Positions 38,225 through 45,721 of a stretch of DNA of 64,000 nucleotides are shown in pieces; the stretch's first letter is position 1; each line of letters opens with the position of its first letter. The stretch spans positions 40,886-104,885 of the forward strand of contig CAZGVO010000013.1 in NCBI GenBank assembly GCA_964529175.1, written 5' to 3'. The position numbers and the translations under genes were made by a program. The notes beneath the pieces are model-generated. The model was not told where the DNA came from and searched no databases. It saw only the letters and a list, made by a program, of their open reading frames with translations. The DNA is from JAAFJM01 sp964529175 (GTDB lineage: Bacteria > Bacteroidota > Bacteroidia > UKL13-3).

Positions 38225-38241
38225 AGTGTAAAAATTACACA
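38225..38241. promoter_or_regulatory. Predicted NrtR-type operator, site 3 (distal)
   Basis: AGTGTAAAAATTACACA: perfect 5-bp arms GTGTA/TACAC with the same 5-nt spacer as the other two sites, 52 bp centre-to-centre upstream of site 2, which is about five helical turns and would allow cooperative binding. Confidence 0.6.
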
Positions 38242-38276
38242 AAATATTTGTTTTGTAAATTTATTATTCCTTTGTT

Positions 38277-38293
38277 TGTGTAACATTTACACA
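38277..38293. promoter_or_regulatory. Predicted NrtR-type operator, site 2
   Basis: TGTGTAACATTTACACA, identical in both arms to the site before the regulator gene; arms extend to 8 bp with the flanking TT/AA. It ends one base before a strong Shine-Dalgarno (AAAGGAGG, 38295-38302), so binding would block both transcription and the leader. Confidence 0.78.
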
Positions 38294-38294
38294 A

Positions 38295-38302
38295 AAAGGA
38301 GG
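38295..38302 (+). promoter_or_regulatory. Strong Shine-Dalgarno of the NAD operon
   Basis: AAAGGAGG, 4 bp before the ATG at 38307. Most genes in this window show no SD sequence, so this one stands out and may mark a highly expressed or transferred operon. Confidence 0.7.
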
Positions 38303-38306
38303 CAAT

Positions 38307-39140
38307 ATGCTTTTAAACTTAGATAACAACTTTAAACCATTTTTAAACGATACCGAAATAGCATTTGAAAGTTTTGTATTTGCAGGTGGCGAGCCTCATA
38401 TAAAAATTACTCCTTTCGATACAAACCAAACTGTAACCATTACACACCGAATCAACTCGTTTAACGATTTGGGCTTACTGCTCATAGCTATTGATGCATT
38501 GCAACGCATGAAGGTAAAAACCATCAATGCTTTTATTCCATATTTTCCTGCGGCTAGGCAAGATAGATTAATGCAAACAGGCGAACCACTAACCGTAAAA
38601 GTGTATGCACAAATAATTAATGCTTTGCAATTAAATGCCATACAAATTTTTGATGTGCATTCAGAGGTAACACCTGCCTTGTTAAATAATTGCGAAACAA
38701 TAGATAATAACCAATTTATAGCTAAAGTTGTAAGTCAATTAAACGATAACTTGCTATTGGTTTCGCCTGATGGAGGCGCATTGAAAAAAATATACAAATT
38801 GGCGCAAAATTTAGGTGGAAAACAAGTAATAGAATGCAGCAAAAGCCGCGATGTAAAAACAGGAAAACTTTCGGGTTTTAAAGTTTTTGCCGATGATTTA
38901 CAAGGCAAAGATTGTTTGATAGTAGATGATATTTGCGATGGTGGCGGAACTTTTATTGGCTTAGCGCAAGCTTTAAAAGCTAAAAATGCTGGCAAATTGT
39001 ATTTGGCAGTAAGTCATGGTATATTTAGCAAAGGAACTGCTGAACTAGCAGCTTATTTTGATGGAATTTTTACCACCAATTCTATTAAAAATATAAGCGA
39101 TGAAAACATTATTCAAATTGAAATGAGCGAAGTGTTATGA
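38307..39140 (+). CDS. Ribose-phosphate pyrophosphokinase-like protein (short, divergent Prs)
   Basis: A 277-residue PRPP-synthase fold. Kept: the 'FxDGE'-type region, YFPAARQDRLMQTGEPLTVKV and the PRPP loop LIVDDICDGGGTF with Asp207-Asp208. Changed: the canonical N-terminal FAGxxNPxLA strand is missing, the flexible catalytic loop reads SKSRDVKTGKL instead of KRR(P), and SPDAGG is SPDGGA. It is the first gene of the NAD operon (overlaps NADAR by 4 bp). It may feed PRPP to the NAMPT encoded at the operon's end. Alternatively it may use ADP-ribose as substrate, as the Prs homologue Adps does in the phage NARP1 pathway. A housekeeping prs is expected elsewhere in the genome. Confidence 0.82.
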   Translation: MLLNLDNNFKPFLNDTEIAFESFVFAGGEPHIKITPFDTNQTVTITHRINSFNDLGLLLIAIDALQRMKVKTINAFIPYFPAARQDRLMQTGEPLTVKVYAQIINALQLNAIQIFDVHSEVTPALLNNCETIDNNQFIAKVVSQLNDNLLLVSPDGGALKKIYKLAQNLGGKQVIECSKSRDVKTGKLSGFKVFADDLQGKDCLIVDDICDGGGTFIGLAQALKAKNAGKLYLAVSHGIFSKGTAELAAYFDGIFTTNSIKNISDENIIQIEMSEVL

Positions 39141-39676
39141 AATATACCGTTGAAAAATTAATTAATGAAAATAGCAATTTAAAGTTTCTTTTCTTTTGGG
39201 GTCATCAGCCTTCAAAGGATGGAAGTATTACAAAGGCTTGTTTTAGCCAATGGTACGAAAGTTCATTTACAGTTGATGAAATTACTTATAAAACTGCTGA
39301 ACATTGGATGATGGCTAAAAAAGCAGCGTTGTTTAACGATTTTATTGCTTTGCAAAAAATAGTAATAGCAAATACAGCAGCCGAAGCCAAAAAGTTAGGA
39401 AGAGAAGTTTTAAATTACGATGAATCTACTTGGCTTAAACACAGGTTTGAAATAGTAAAAGAAGGAAATTGGCATAAGTTTAATCAAAATAAAGAGTTAG
39501 GTGAGTTTTTATTAAATACTAAAAATAGGGTTTTAGTGGAGGCAAGTCCGGTAGATGCAATTTGGGGAATTGGCATGGCAAGCGACCATGATAATATAAA
39601 TAATCCAAGTGCTTGGAGAGGCTTAAATTTACTTGGTTTTGCATTGATGGAAGTACGCGATAAATTGGAGCAATAA
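39137..39676 (+). CDS. NADAR family protein (YbiA-like)
   Basis: A 179-residue N-glycosidase-type protein: FLFFWGHQPSKDG, TYKTAEHWMMAKKA, VDAIWGIGMASDH and NPSAWRGLNLLGFALMEVR are the four conserved blocks of NADAR. Family members cleave riboflavin intermediates, and some remove ADP-ribose from guanosine in DNA or RNA. Comparative genomics has tied NADAR to NAD metabolism, which this operon supports. Start codon overlaps the prs-like stop (ATGA). Confidence 0.9.
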   Translation: MKYTVEKLINENSNLKFLFFWGHQPSKDGSITKACFSQWYESSFTVDEITYKTAEHWMMAKKAALFNDFIALQKIVIANTAAEAKKLGREVLNYDESTWLKHRFEIVKEGNWHKFNQNKELGEFLLNTKNRVLVEASPVDAIWGIGMASDHDNINNPSAWRGLNLLGFALMEVRDKLEQ

Positions 39677-39678
39677 AT

Positions 39679-40095
39679 ATGTTAAAAACACAATTATTAT
39701 ACAGACCCGTTGGTTTAAAAGAAATGGAACTGATTGCAGAATCTGGTTTTAAAAAGTTTCCACCTCGCTTAATGTGGCAGCCCATTTTTTATCCAGTTTT
39801 AAACGAACAATACGCTTCGCAAATTGCTTTAGATTGGAATACCACTGATTCATTTTCTGGGTTTTGTGGACTTGTAACAGCGTTTAATGTAAATAAAGAT
39901 TTTTTGAAAAAATATGAGGTGCAAAATGTGGGAGGTGAAATACATAATGAACTTTGGATTCCTGCTACTGAATTGGATATTTTTAATGAGAATATTGTAG
40001 GTAATATAGAGATTGTAAAGGCGTATTTTGGCAAGGGTTACACAGAACCTTTGCATACAGAATTGAATAAAAAATTGAAAGGTTTTTTAAAATGA
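39679..40095 (+). CDS. Small conserved protein of the ADP-ribose operon
   Basis: A 138-residue protein with the conserved pattern RPVGLKEMELI...FPPRL..QPIFYPVLN..YA.QIA.DWN...SGF.G.VT.F.V and ELWIPATELDIFN..IVG.I. Homologues of this shape are, from memory, labelled 'ADP-ribosylation/crystallin J1' in databases; the label is not evidence of enzymatic activity. Three bp after NADAR and overlapping the macrodomain gene by 4 bp, so it belongs to the operon. Confidence 0.65.
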   Translation: MLKTQLLYRPVGLKEMELIAESGFKKFPPRLMWQPIFYPVLNEQYASQIALDWNTTDSFSGFCGLVTAFNVNKDFLKKYEVQNVGGEIHNELWIPATELDIFNENIVGNIEIVKAYFGKGYTEPLHTELNKKLKGFLK

Positions 40096-40604
40096 AAATA
40101 GAAGTAATTAAAGGTGATATAACCGAAATAGAAATAGATGCTATTGTAAATGCAGCCAATAATTCATTGCTTGGTGGTGGCGGGGTTGATGGTGCTATTC
40201 ACAGAAAAGGCGGTAAAGCAATTTTAGACGATTGCATGGCAATACGCAATAAACAAGGTGGTTGTAATACAGGTGAAGCTGTGATTACATCAGCAGGAAA
40301 TTTATCTGCTAAATTTGTAATTCATACAGTTGGGCCGGTTTGGAATGGCGATAAAGAAGAAAAGAAAATGTTATTAGCCAATTGCTATAAAAACAGTTTA
40401 ATATTGGCTGAAGCCAATAATATTACAAGCATTGCTTTTCCAAATATCAGTACTGGAATTTACCATTTTCCAAAAGATAAAGCAGCACAAATAGCAGTAG
40501 AAACCGTAAAAAGTTTTGAATTTAAATTGATTGAAAATATTGTTTTTGTGTGCTTTGACGATGAAAATTATAAGTTGTACCAAGATTTATTGGCAAACTC
40601 ATAA
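40092..40604 (+). CDS. Macrodomain ADP-ribose hydrolase (MacroD/YmdB type)
   Basis: A 170-residue single macrodomain. ADP-ribose-binding loop 1 is NAANNSLLGGGGVDGAIHR (about residues 20-38), loop 2 FPNISTGIYHFPK (near 117). MacroD-type enzymes remove ADP-ribose from Asp/Glu, hydrolyse O-acetyl-ADP-ribose and dephosphorylate ADP-ribose 1''-phosphate. Next to KptA, the last activity is the attractive one. Overlaps the previous gene by 4 bp and lies 1 bp from kptA. Confidence 0.92.
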   Translation: MKIEVIKGDITEIEIDAIVNAANNSLLGGGGVDGAIHRKGGKAILDDCMAIRNKQGGCNTGEAVITSAGNLSAKFVIHTVGPVWNGDKEEKKMLLANCYKNSLILAEANNITSIAFPNISTGIYHFPKDKAAQIAVETVKSFEFKLIENIVFVCFDDENYKLYQDLLANS

Positions 40605-40605
40605 C

Positions 40606-41157
40606 ATGAACGAGAAAGAAAAGAAACATATTAGTAAGTTTTTAAGCTTGGTTTTGCGCCATCAGCCAGAAATTATTAATTTGGTTTTGAATGAAAACGG
40701 TTGGGCTTTGGTTGATGAATTGATTGAAAAAAGTAAAAGTGAAAAAGTTTATTTTGATAAACTGCAATTAGATGAAATTGTATTTACCAACGATAAACAA
40801 AGATTTGCATTTAATGATGATAAAACAAAAATAAGAGCAAGTCAAGGGCATTCGGTTCAAGTGGATTTATTATATGAAAATACTTTGCCTCCAACTATTT
40901 TGTTTCATGGCACCACTCATGAATTTATAGAAAGTATTAAGCAAAATGGATTGTTGAAAATGGCTAGGCAACATGTACATTTAAGTGCTGAAAAAGATAC
41001 AGCTATAAAAGTTGGAAGCAGAAAAGGTGAACCGATTATTTTAACCGTGAATGCCTTAGAAATGTACAACAAAGGTTACGAATTTTATTTATCAGAAAAT
41101 AAGGTTTGGCTTACCAATTTTGTGCCAGTAGAATTTATAAATTTTAACTATGAGTAG
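40606..41157 (+). CDS. kptA: RNA 2'-phosphotransferase (Tpt1/KptA)
   Basis: 183 residues from the ATG at 40606; a longer reading from 40531 would overlap most of the macrodomain's end. The Tpt1 signature is complete: SLVLRHQP with Arg18-His19, ASQGHSVQVDL, LFHGTTHEFIESI and KMARQHVHLS, ending VGSRKGEPI. KptA moves a 2'-phosphate from RNA to NAD, giving nicotinamide and ADP-ribose 1'',2''-cyclic phosphate; in bacteria it can also ADP-ribosylate 5'-phosphorylated RNA. Products fit the neighbours: nicotinamide for NAMPT and phosphorylated ADP-ribose for the macrodomain. Confidence 0.93.
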   Translation: MNEKEKKHISKFLSLVLRHQPEIINLVLNENGWALVDELIEKSKSEKVYFDKLQLDEIVFTNDKQRFAFNDDKTKIRASQGHSVQVDLLYENTLPPTILFHGTTHEFIESIKQNGLLKMARQHVHLSAEKDTAIKVGSRKGEPIILTVNALEMYNKGYEFYLSENKVWLTNFVPVEFINFNYE

Positions 41158-41881
41158 AACATTAGTAATAGGCGATATACATGGTGGTTTAAAAGCTTTG
41201 GAACAAGTGTTTGAAAGAGCAAAAGTTACCCAAACCGATAAACTGATATTTTTAGGCGATTATGTAGATGGTTGGAGTCAATCGGCTCAATTAATTGATT
41301 ACCTCATGGCTTTGAGTCAAAAGAACGAATGCGTTTTTATAAAAGGCAATCACGATACTTGGTGCCACGAGTGGTTAATGTATAAAGAAGAAATTCCGTT
41401 TAGGTTAAAACACGGAGCGTTGGAAACCATTAATAGCTATCATAATTATACCGCAGAACAGTTAGTGGCTCACTTGCATTTTTTCGAAAACTTAACCAAT
41501 TATTATATTGACGATAAAAACAGGTTGTTTATTCATGCAGGTTTTTCGTCTATGCATGGTCCTGCAAACGAGCATTACGAAAGTAATTATTCTTGGGATA
41601 GAACACTGTGGGAAATGGCCGTTACCATGGATAAACGCATTCAAAAGCAATCGGTTTTGTATCCTAAAAGGTTATTGTTATTTAACGAAATTTACATAGG
41701 CCATACCCCTACACTTAATTACAATGAAACTGTTCCAATGCAAGGCTGCAATGTTTGGAATATTGATACTGGAGCAGCATTTTTAGGAAAACTAACTTGT
41801 TTGGATATTGAAACAAAACAATTTTGGCAAAGCGATGAAGTCTTTACTTTATATCCAAACGAAAAAGGACGAAATAAATAA
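41150..41881 (+). CDS. PPP-family metallophosphoesterase
   Basis: A 243-residue phosphoesterase of the ApaH/PrpE/PP2A type: GDIHGG, LGDYVDGW, KGNHDTW, FIHAGF and GHTPT supply the two-metal site. Start overlaps kptA by 8 bp. Possible substrates in this setting are phosphorylated ADP-ribose, dinucleotides or RNA ends; the sequence does not decide. Confidence 0.88.
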   Translation: MSRTLVIGDIHGGLKALEQVFERAKVTQTDKLIFLGDYVDGWSQSAQLIDYLMALSQKNECVFIKGNHDTWCHEWLMYKEEIPFRLKHGALETINSYHNYTAEQLVAHLHFFENLTNYYIDDKNRLFIHAGFSSMHGPANEHYESNYSWDRTLWEMAVTMDKRIQKQSVLYPKRLLLFNEIYIGHTPTLNYNETVPMQGCNVWNIDTGAAFLGKLTCLDIETKQFWQSDEVFTLYPNEKGRNK

Positions 41882-41909
41882 AAAACTAAAAGAACAAAAC
41901 TAAAAACAC

Positions 41910-43361
41910 ATGAATCCTTTATTATTAACCGATGGTTATAAAGTTGACCACAGAAGGCAATATCCTGATGGAACAACTTTGGTTTATTCAAATTGGACAC
42001 CGCGCAAAAGTAGGGTAGAGGGAGTGGATGAAGTAGTGTTTTTTGGGTTGCAGTATTTTATAAAAAAATACATTATAGAAGATTTTGAAACTTACTTTTT
42101 TAAGCAACCAAAAGAAAAAGTAGTTAGCCAATACGCTAGAAGAATTAATAATTACTTAGGCGAAAATTTGGTGGGTACAGCTCATATTGAAGCATTGCAC
42201 GATTTGGGTTATATACCAATGGTTTTTAAAGCATTGGCTGAGGGCGCTTCTGTATCGGTGCGGGTACCAATGTTTACCATGTATAATACCAAGCCTGAAT
42301 TTTTTTGGTTAACCAATTACTTTGAAACATTGCTTTCGGCTATTATTTGGTTGCCTTGCAATTCGGCTACTATAGCCAAGCAATACCGCAAAATTTTAGA
42401 TAAAATGGCGAATGAAACTTCTGATAATTTGGATTTTGTAAGTTGGCAAGGTCACGATTTTTCAATGCGAGGCATGGGCGGAATGGAAGCTGCAATTACT
42501 TCGGCAGCAGGGCATTTGTTAAGTTTTACTGGAACTGATACCATTCCTGCCATTGACTTTTTAGAAAATTATTACAATGCCAATTCCGATAATGAATTAA
42601 TTGGCGCATCGGTAGCGGCAACCGAACATTCAGTAATGTGTATGGGCACTACTGATGGTGAGTATGAAACATTTAAACGATTGATTACCCAAATTTATCC
42701 TAAAGGAATTGTTTCTATAGTTTCCGACACTTGGGATTTATGGAAAGTGCTAACACAATATTTACCTGCACTTAAAACCGAAATTTTAAACCGCGAAGGT
42801 AAAGTAGTTATTCGTCCTGATAGTGGCGATCCGGTTGATATTATTTGTGGAAATGCCAATGGTAAAACCGAAGCTGAACAAAAAGGTGTTATTGAACTGC
42901 TTTGGGATGTGTTTGGCGGGCATACCAACTCAAAAGGATATAAGGAGTTAGTTCCGCAAATTGGTGCCATTTATGGCGATAGCATTACTTTAGAAAGAGC
43001 GACTCAAATTGGCGAACGCTTAAAACAAAAAGGTTTTGCATCTACCAATATTGTGTTGGGAATTGGCTCATTTACATACCAATACAATACCCGCGATACT
43101 TTTGGTTTTGCCATGAAAGCTACTTATGGCGAGGTAAATAATGAAGGTAGAGCTATTTTTAAAAATCCAATTACCGATGATGGAACCAAAAAATCTGCTA
43201 AAGGATTGATGAAAATTGAAAAACAAAATGGCAAATATGTATTGATTGACGAAGTAACTTGGGACGAAGAAAAACAAGGCGAACTGAAAGAAGTGTTTAG
43301 AGATGGAAAACTACTTGTTGATTATACCTTAGCCCAAGTAAGGGAAAATGTAAGAGGGTAA
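41910..43361 (+). CDS. Nicotinamide phosphoribosyltransferase (NAMPT/NadV)
   Basis: A 483-residue enzyme of NAD salvage. NLLLTDGYKVDH-like start (LLLTDGYKVDHRRQYP), HDFSMRGMGGMEAA with Asp183 at the position that selects nicotinamide over nicotinate in NAMPT, RPDSGDPVD, and GIGSFTYQYNTRDTFGFAMKAT. Makes NMN from nicotinamide and PRPP. Ends the operon 28 bp after the phosphoesterase. Note that the Namat enzyme of phage NARP1 is also a NAMPT homologue, so acceptor substrate should be tested. Confidence 0.93.
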   Translation: MNPLLLTDGYKVDHRRQYPDGTTLVYSNWTPRKSRVEGVDEVVFFGLQYFIKKYIIEDFETYFFKQPKEKVVSQYARRINNYLGENLVGTAHIEALHDLGYIPMVFKALAEGASVSVRVPMFTMYNTKPEFFWLTNYFETLLSAIIWLPCNSATIAKQYRKILDKMANETSDNLDFVSWQGHDFSMRGMGGMEAAITSAAGHLLSFTGTDTIPAIDFLENYYNANSDNELIGASVAATEHSVMCMGTTDGEYETFKRLITQIYPKGIVSIVSDTWDLWKVLTQYLPALKTEILNREGKVVIRPDSGDPVDIICGNANGKTEAEQKGVIELLWDVFGGHTNSKGYKELVPQIGAIYGDSITLERATQIGERLKQKGFASTNIVLGIGSFTYQYNTRDTFGFAMKATYGEVNNEGRAIFKNPITDDGTKKSAKGLMKIEKQNGKYVLIDEVTWDEEKQGELKEVFRDGKLLVDYTLAQVRENVRG

Positions 43362-43408
43362 GAGACAATAATTAATAGTTTGAAATAACAAAATAATTTG
43401 CATTAACA

Positions 43409-44230
43409 ATGATACAAACATCAGTAATTGAAAAGTTTGATAATATTATCACTCTTGCTACAACATTAAAGATGAATTGGTTTCGAGGTCATTCTAAAGA
43501 GTATGGCGAGTTATGTCCAGGAATTTACCGGAAACCATATTCACATGAACTTTATCAAAGTTTCAGAAAAGGAGTTGAATTTGATTTTGCAGAAAATTTC
43601 AAATTAAGAGCCCCTGCTATTGTTAATCAAACACCAAAATCTGATGAACATTTAGAATGGTTATTTCTAATGCAGCACCACGGAGTTCCAACTAGATTAT
43701 TAGATTGGTCAGAGAATATATTAGTTGCTACTTTCTTCGCGGTTTCATCCGATCATGATTCAGATGGAGAAATATGGACAATGTTACCATGGAAGTTGAA
43801 TGAAAGTCATGGCTTTTATGGATTACCATTAAGTAGTAATAACAGAATATTGAAATTTCTTGCCCACGAAATTTTTCATAACAATTCAGAAGAATTAAAA
43901 GAAGAATATAAATTAGATGAAATTCCAAAGGCTCCATTAGCATTTCTGCCTCCATCAATGCACCCAAGAATGAACTCTCAATTTAGTTGTTTTACAATAC
44001 ATCCTTCCCCTAAAAATGGTTATTTAATTGCTGATATTATGACAGATAGTAAATATTTAATGAAATATATTATTCCAAAGTCATTGAAAAAGGAGTTTAA
44101 AAGTAATTTATCTGATTTAGGAGTTGATTATAGAACACTTTTTCCTGATTTGGATGGGCTTGCAAAAACTATTAAAGAAGGAGGAGAGATAGTGGGTTGG
44201 AATCAACCGAATCCTTTATTCTTTAGATAA
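43409..44230 (+). CDS. FRG-domain protein
   Basis: A 273-residue protein with the FRG signature: NWFRGHSKEYGELCPGIYRK near residue 23, LFLMQHHGVPTRLLDWSENILVATFFA near 87. The domain is often found in phage-resistance neighbourhoods and toxin-like genes, but has no settled activity. It begins 48 bp after the NAMPT gene on the same strand, so it may be read through from the NAD operon, although no overlap ties it to that set. Confidence 0.85.
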   Translation: MIQTSVIEKFDNIITLATTLKMNWFRGHSKEYGELCPGIYRKPYSHELYQSFRKGVEFDFAENFKLRAPAIVNQTPKSDEHLEWLFLMQHHGVPTRLLDWSENILVATFFAVSSDHDSDGEIWTMLPWKLNESHGFYGLPLSSNNRILKFLAHEIFHNNSEELKEEYKLDEIPKAPLAFLPPSMHPRMNSQFSCFTIHPSPKNGYLIADIMTDSKYLMKYIIPKSLKKEFKSNLSDLGVDYRTLFPDLDGLAKTIKEGGEIVGWNQPNPLFFR

Positions 44231-44257
44231 TAATTCTTTAAATATTTGTTAAATGAT

Positions 44258-44292
44258 AACCGATGCCATCAATTCAAGCGATGGCATCGGTT
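44258..44292. terminator. Hairpin after the FRG gene
   Basis: Perfect 13-bp arms AACCGATGCCATC/GATGGCATCGGTT with a 9-nt loop, 28 bp past the FRG stop. There is no T-run, so it may be a 3' processing or Rho-linked structure rather than a classical terminator. Confidence 0.55.
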
Positions 44293-44342
44293 GGTGCGGG
44301 AACCATTAACCCTTGCGTTTGTGCATAGCACAGCCAAAGAGG

Positions 44343-44360
44343 TGCCGAATGCTTTCGGCA
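44343..44360. repeat. Short palindrome TGCCGAATGCTTTCGGCA
   Basis: Arms of 7 bp around TGCT, in an intergenic stretch; similar in type to the CCGAAAGCTTTCGG palindrome at 56609. Confidence 0.5.
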
Positions 44361-44418
44361 AGGGGGGTAAAAAATAATTATTCAATCACGATTAATCAGA
44401 ACATCATCCAAAATCCAT

Positions 44419-44490
44419 CATCCAACATCCAACATCCAACATCCAACATTCAACATTCAACATCCAACATTCAAAATTCAACATTCAAAA
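44419..44490. repeat. CATCCAA/CATTCAA heptamer tandem repeat
   Basis: About ten irregular copies of CA(T)(C/T)CAA with a 7-bp period between the FRG hairpin and the SRPBCC gene's end. Intergenic, no coding meaning. Confidence 0.75.
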
Positions 44491-44502
44491 ATCAAAATTC
44501 CA

Positions 44503-44991
44503 TTATTCCTTCTCAGCCAATTCTTTTAGTTTTTGATTCATTTGGTTAAAACCATCAAGCGTATTTACATCTAACATTTTTTTGAAAAGAGGTAGCAAAA
44601 TGCCTTTAAAATTTTCACTTTGAATAAAAGTGGTAGTGCCATTGCCATTATCAATCAATTCAAATTTATGTTCGCCATCAAATAAACCTGGCATCAAAAA
44701 ATGCCCTAACCACCTAAATTCTTTATTGGTATCAAAAGCCAAAACTGTTGGTTTAAATGTCATTCCGCTAGCATTGGGTGGTTCTATTCTGGCTTTAATT
44801 TTGGAGCCAACCTTGGCTTGGCCTGTAATAGATTTAATAAAAGGATTCCAAGTAGGATAATTGTTAAAGTTGGTTAAAATAGCCCATACTTTAGCTGGAG
44901 TAGCATTGATTACAATGCTGGTTTTAATTTCTTTTGCCATAACTGATAAGTTTAAAAAGGTTAATAATACTGTGGTTGTTAAAATTTTCAT
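44503..44991 (-). CDS. SRPBCC (START-like) domain protein with signal peptide
   Basis: 162 residues from the ATG at 44991 (MKILTTTVLLTFLNLSVMA signal); a longer reading from 45021 would mask the signal. The SRPBCC/polyketide-cyclase pattern is clear: IVINATPAKVWAILTNFNNYPTWNPFI. These proteins bind hydrophobic ligands. Presence of a signal peptide is less usual for the family. Confidence 0.8.
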   Translation of the reverse strand: MKILTTTVLLTFLNLSVMAKEIKTSIVINATPAKVWAILTNFNNYPTWNPFIKSITGQAKVGSKIKARIEPPNASGMTFKPTVLAFDTNKEFRWLGHFLMPGLFDGEHKFELIDNGNGTTTFIQSENFKGILLPLFKKMLDVNTLDGFNQMNQKLKELAEKE

Positions 44992-45067
44992 TTGTACTTT
45001 TTGTTTAATAGAACGGTACAAATGTGTGGTGCTAACAGCTTATTCCTCTTGACATTTATCAAGAATT

Positions 45068-45637
45068 TTATTGCAAACTTTTTTTTCGTATTCGGCTAAA
45101 TGTTTCGGCTGTCATGCCCAACATGGAAGCTATGTATTGCAGCGGAACTTGGTTAAATAATTCTTTGTTGTTTTCAAAAAAAGTTTCATAGCGTTCCTCA
45201 GCCGTCATTGATAAATGGGTAAAAACCCTATCTTCTAAAATGGTAAAACACTTAGCTATAAAAAGTTTTTCTAGGTGATTCCATTGCGGTATTAAATTAC
45301 CAATTTTATTGTAATCATCTTTATTAATGGTATAAAGTTCAGTATCGGTAAGTGCTTGAATATTCCAACGAGCAGGTTGGTTAAAAATTAAACTTGCCAA
45401 ATCGGTAACAAAATAGCCTTTGCTCGATATCCATTGAGTTACTTCTTTCTGCTCCGTATTTACATAAATGCGTAGCAAACCCGATTTTATAAAACTCAGT
45501 TTATTGCAAGTTTGATTGGTTTTTAAAAAGTAATCGCCTTTATTTAAATGGGTAGGAGTAAATAGCGCTGCTATTTGAGTTAAATCGTTTTGGTTAATAC
45601 CAAAATAGGCTTGAATATACTGTTCTAATTCGTTCAT
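45068..45637 (-). CDS. Crp/Fnr family transcriptional regulator
   Basis: A 189-residue regulator with a cyclic-nucleotide-binding beta-roll (FLKTNQTCNKLSFIKSGLLRIYV) and a short C-terminal helix-turn-helix (PLQYIASMLGMTAETFSRIRKK). Shorter than classical Crp; typical of the Bacteroidota subgroup that often lies beside a regulated SRPBCC or oxidoreductase gene, here the SRPBCC gene 76 bp downstream on the same strand. Confidence 0.88.
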   Translation of the reverse strand: MNELEQYIQAYFGINQNDLTQIAALFTPTHLNKGDYFLKTNQTCNKLSFIKSGLLRIYVNTEQKEVTQWISSKGYFVTDLASLIFNQPARWNIQALTDTELYTINKDDYNKIGNLIPQWNHLEKLFIAKCFTILEDRVFTHLSMTAEERYETFFENNKELFNQVPLQYIASMLGMTAETFSRIRKKSLQ

Positions 45638-45721
45638 GGTTTGTAACTAAAAAGTGTATTTTGTATTGCAATAGTACTGTTTTGATATTGCTTTTAGTTA
45701 AAACCAATTTAGTTCTTTTAA

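Noticed and set aside
36758..38300. Integron with attC sites
   Set aside because: The GTTAGGC-like word near 37806 and GGCTAAC near 37550 are suggestive, but matching R and L cores, and an integrase, were not found.
43362..43408. Operator before the FRG gene
   Set aside because: No TGTGTA-type palindrome is present in the gap.
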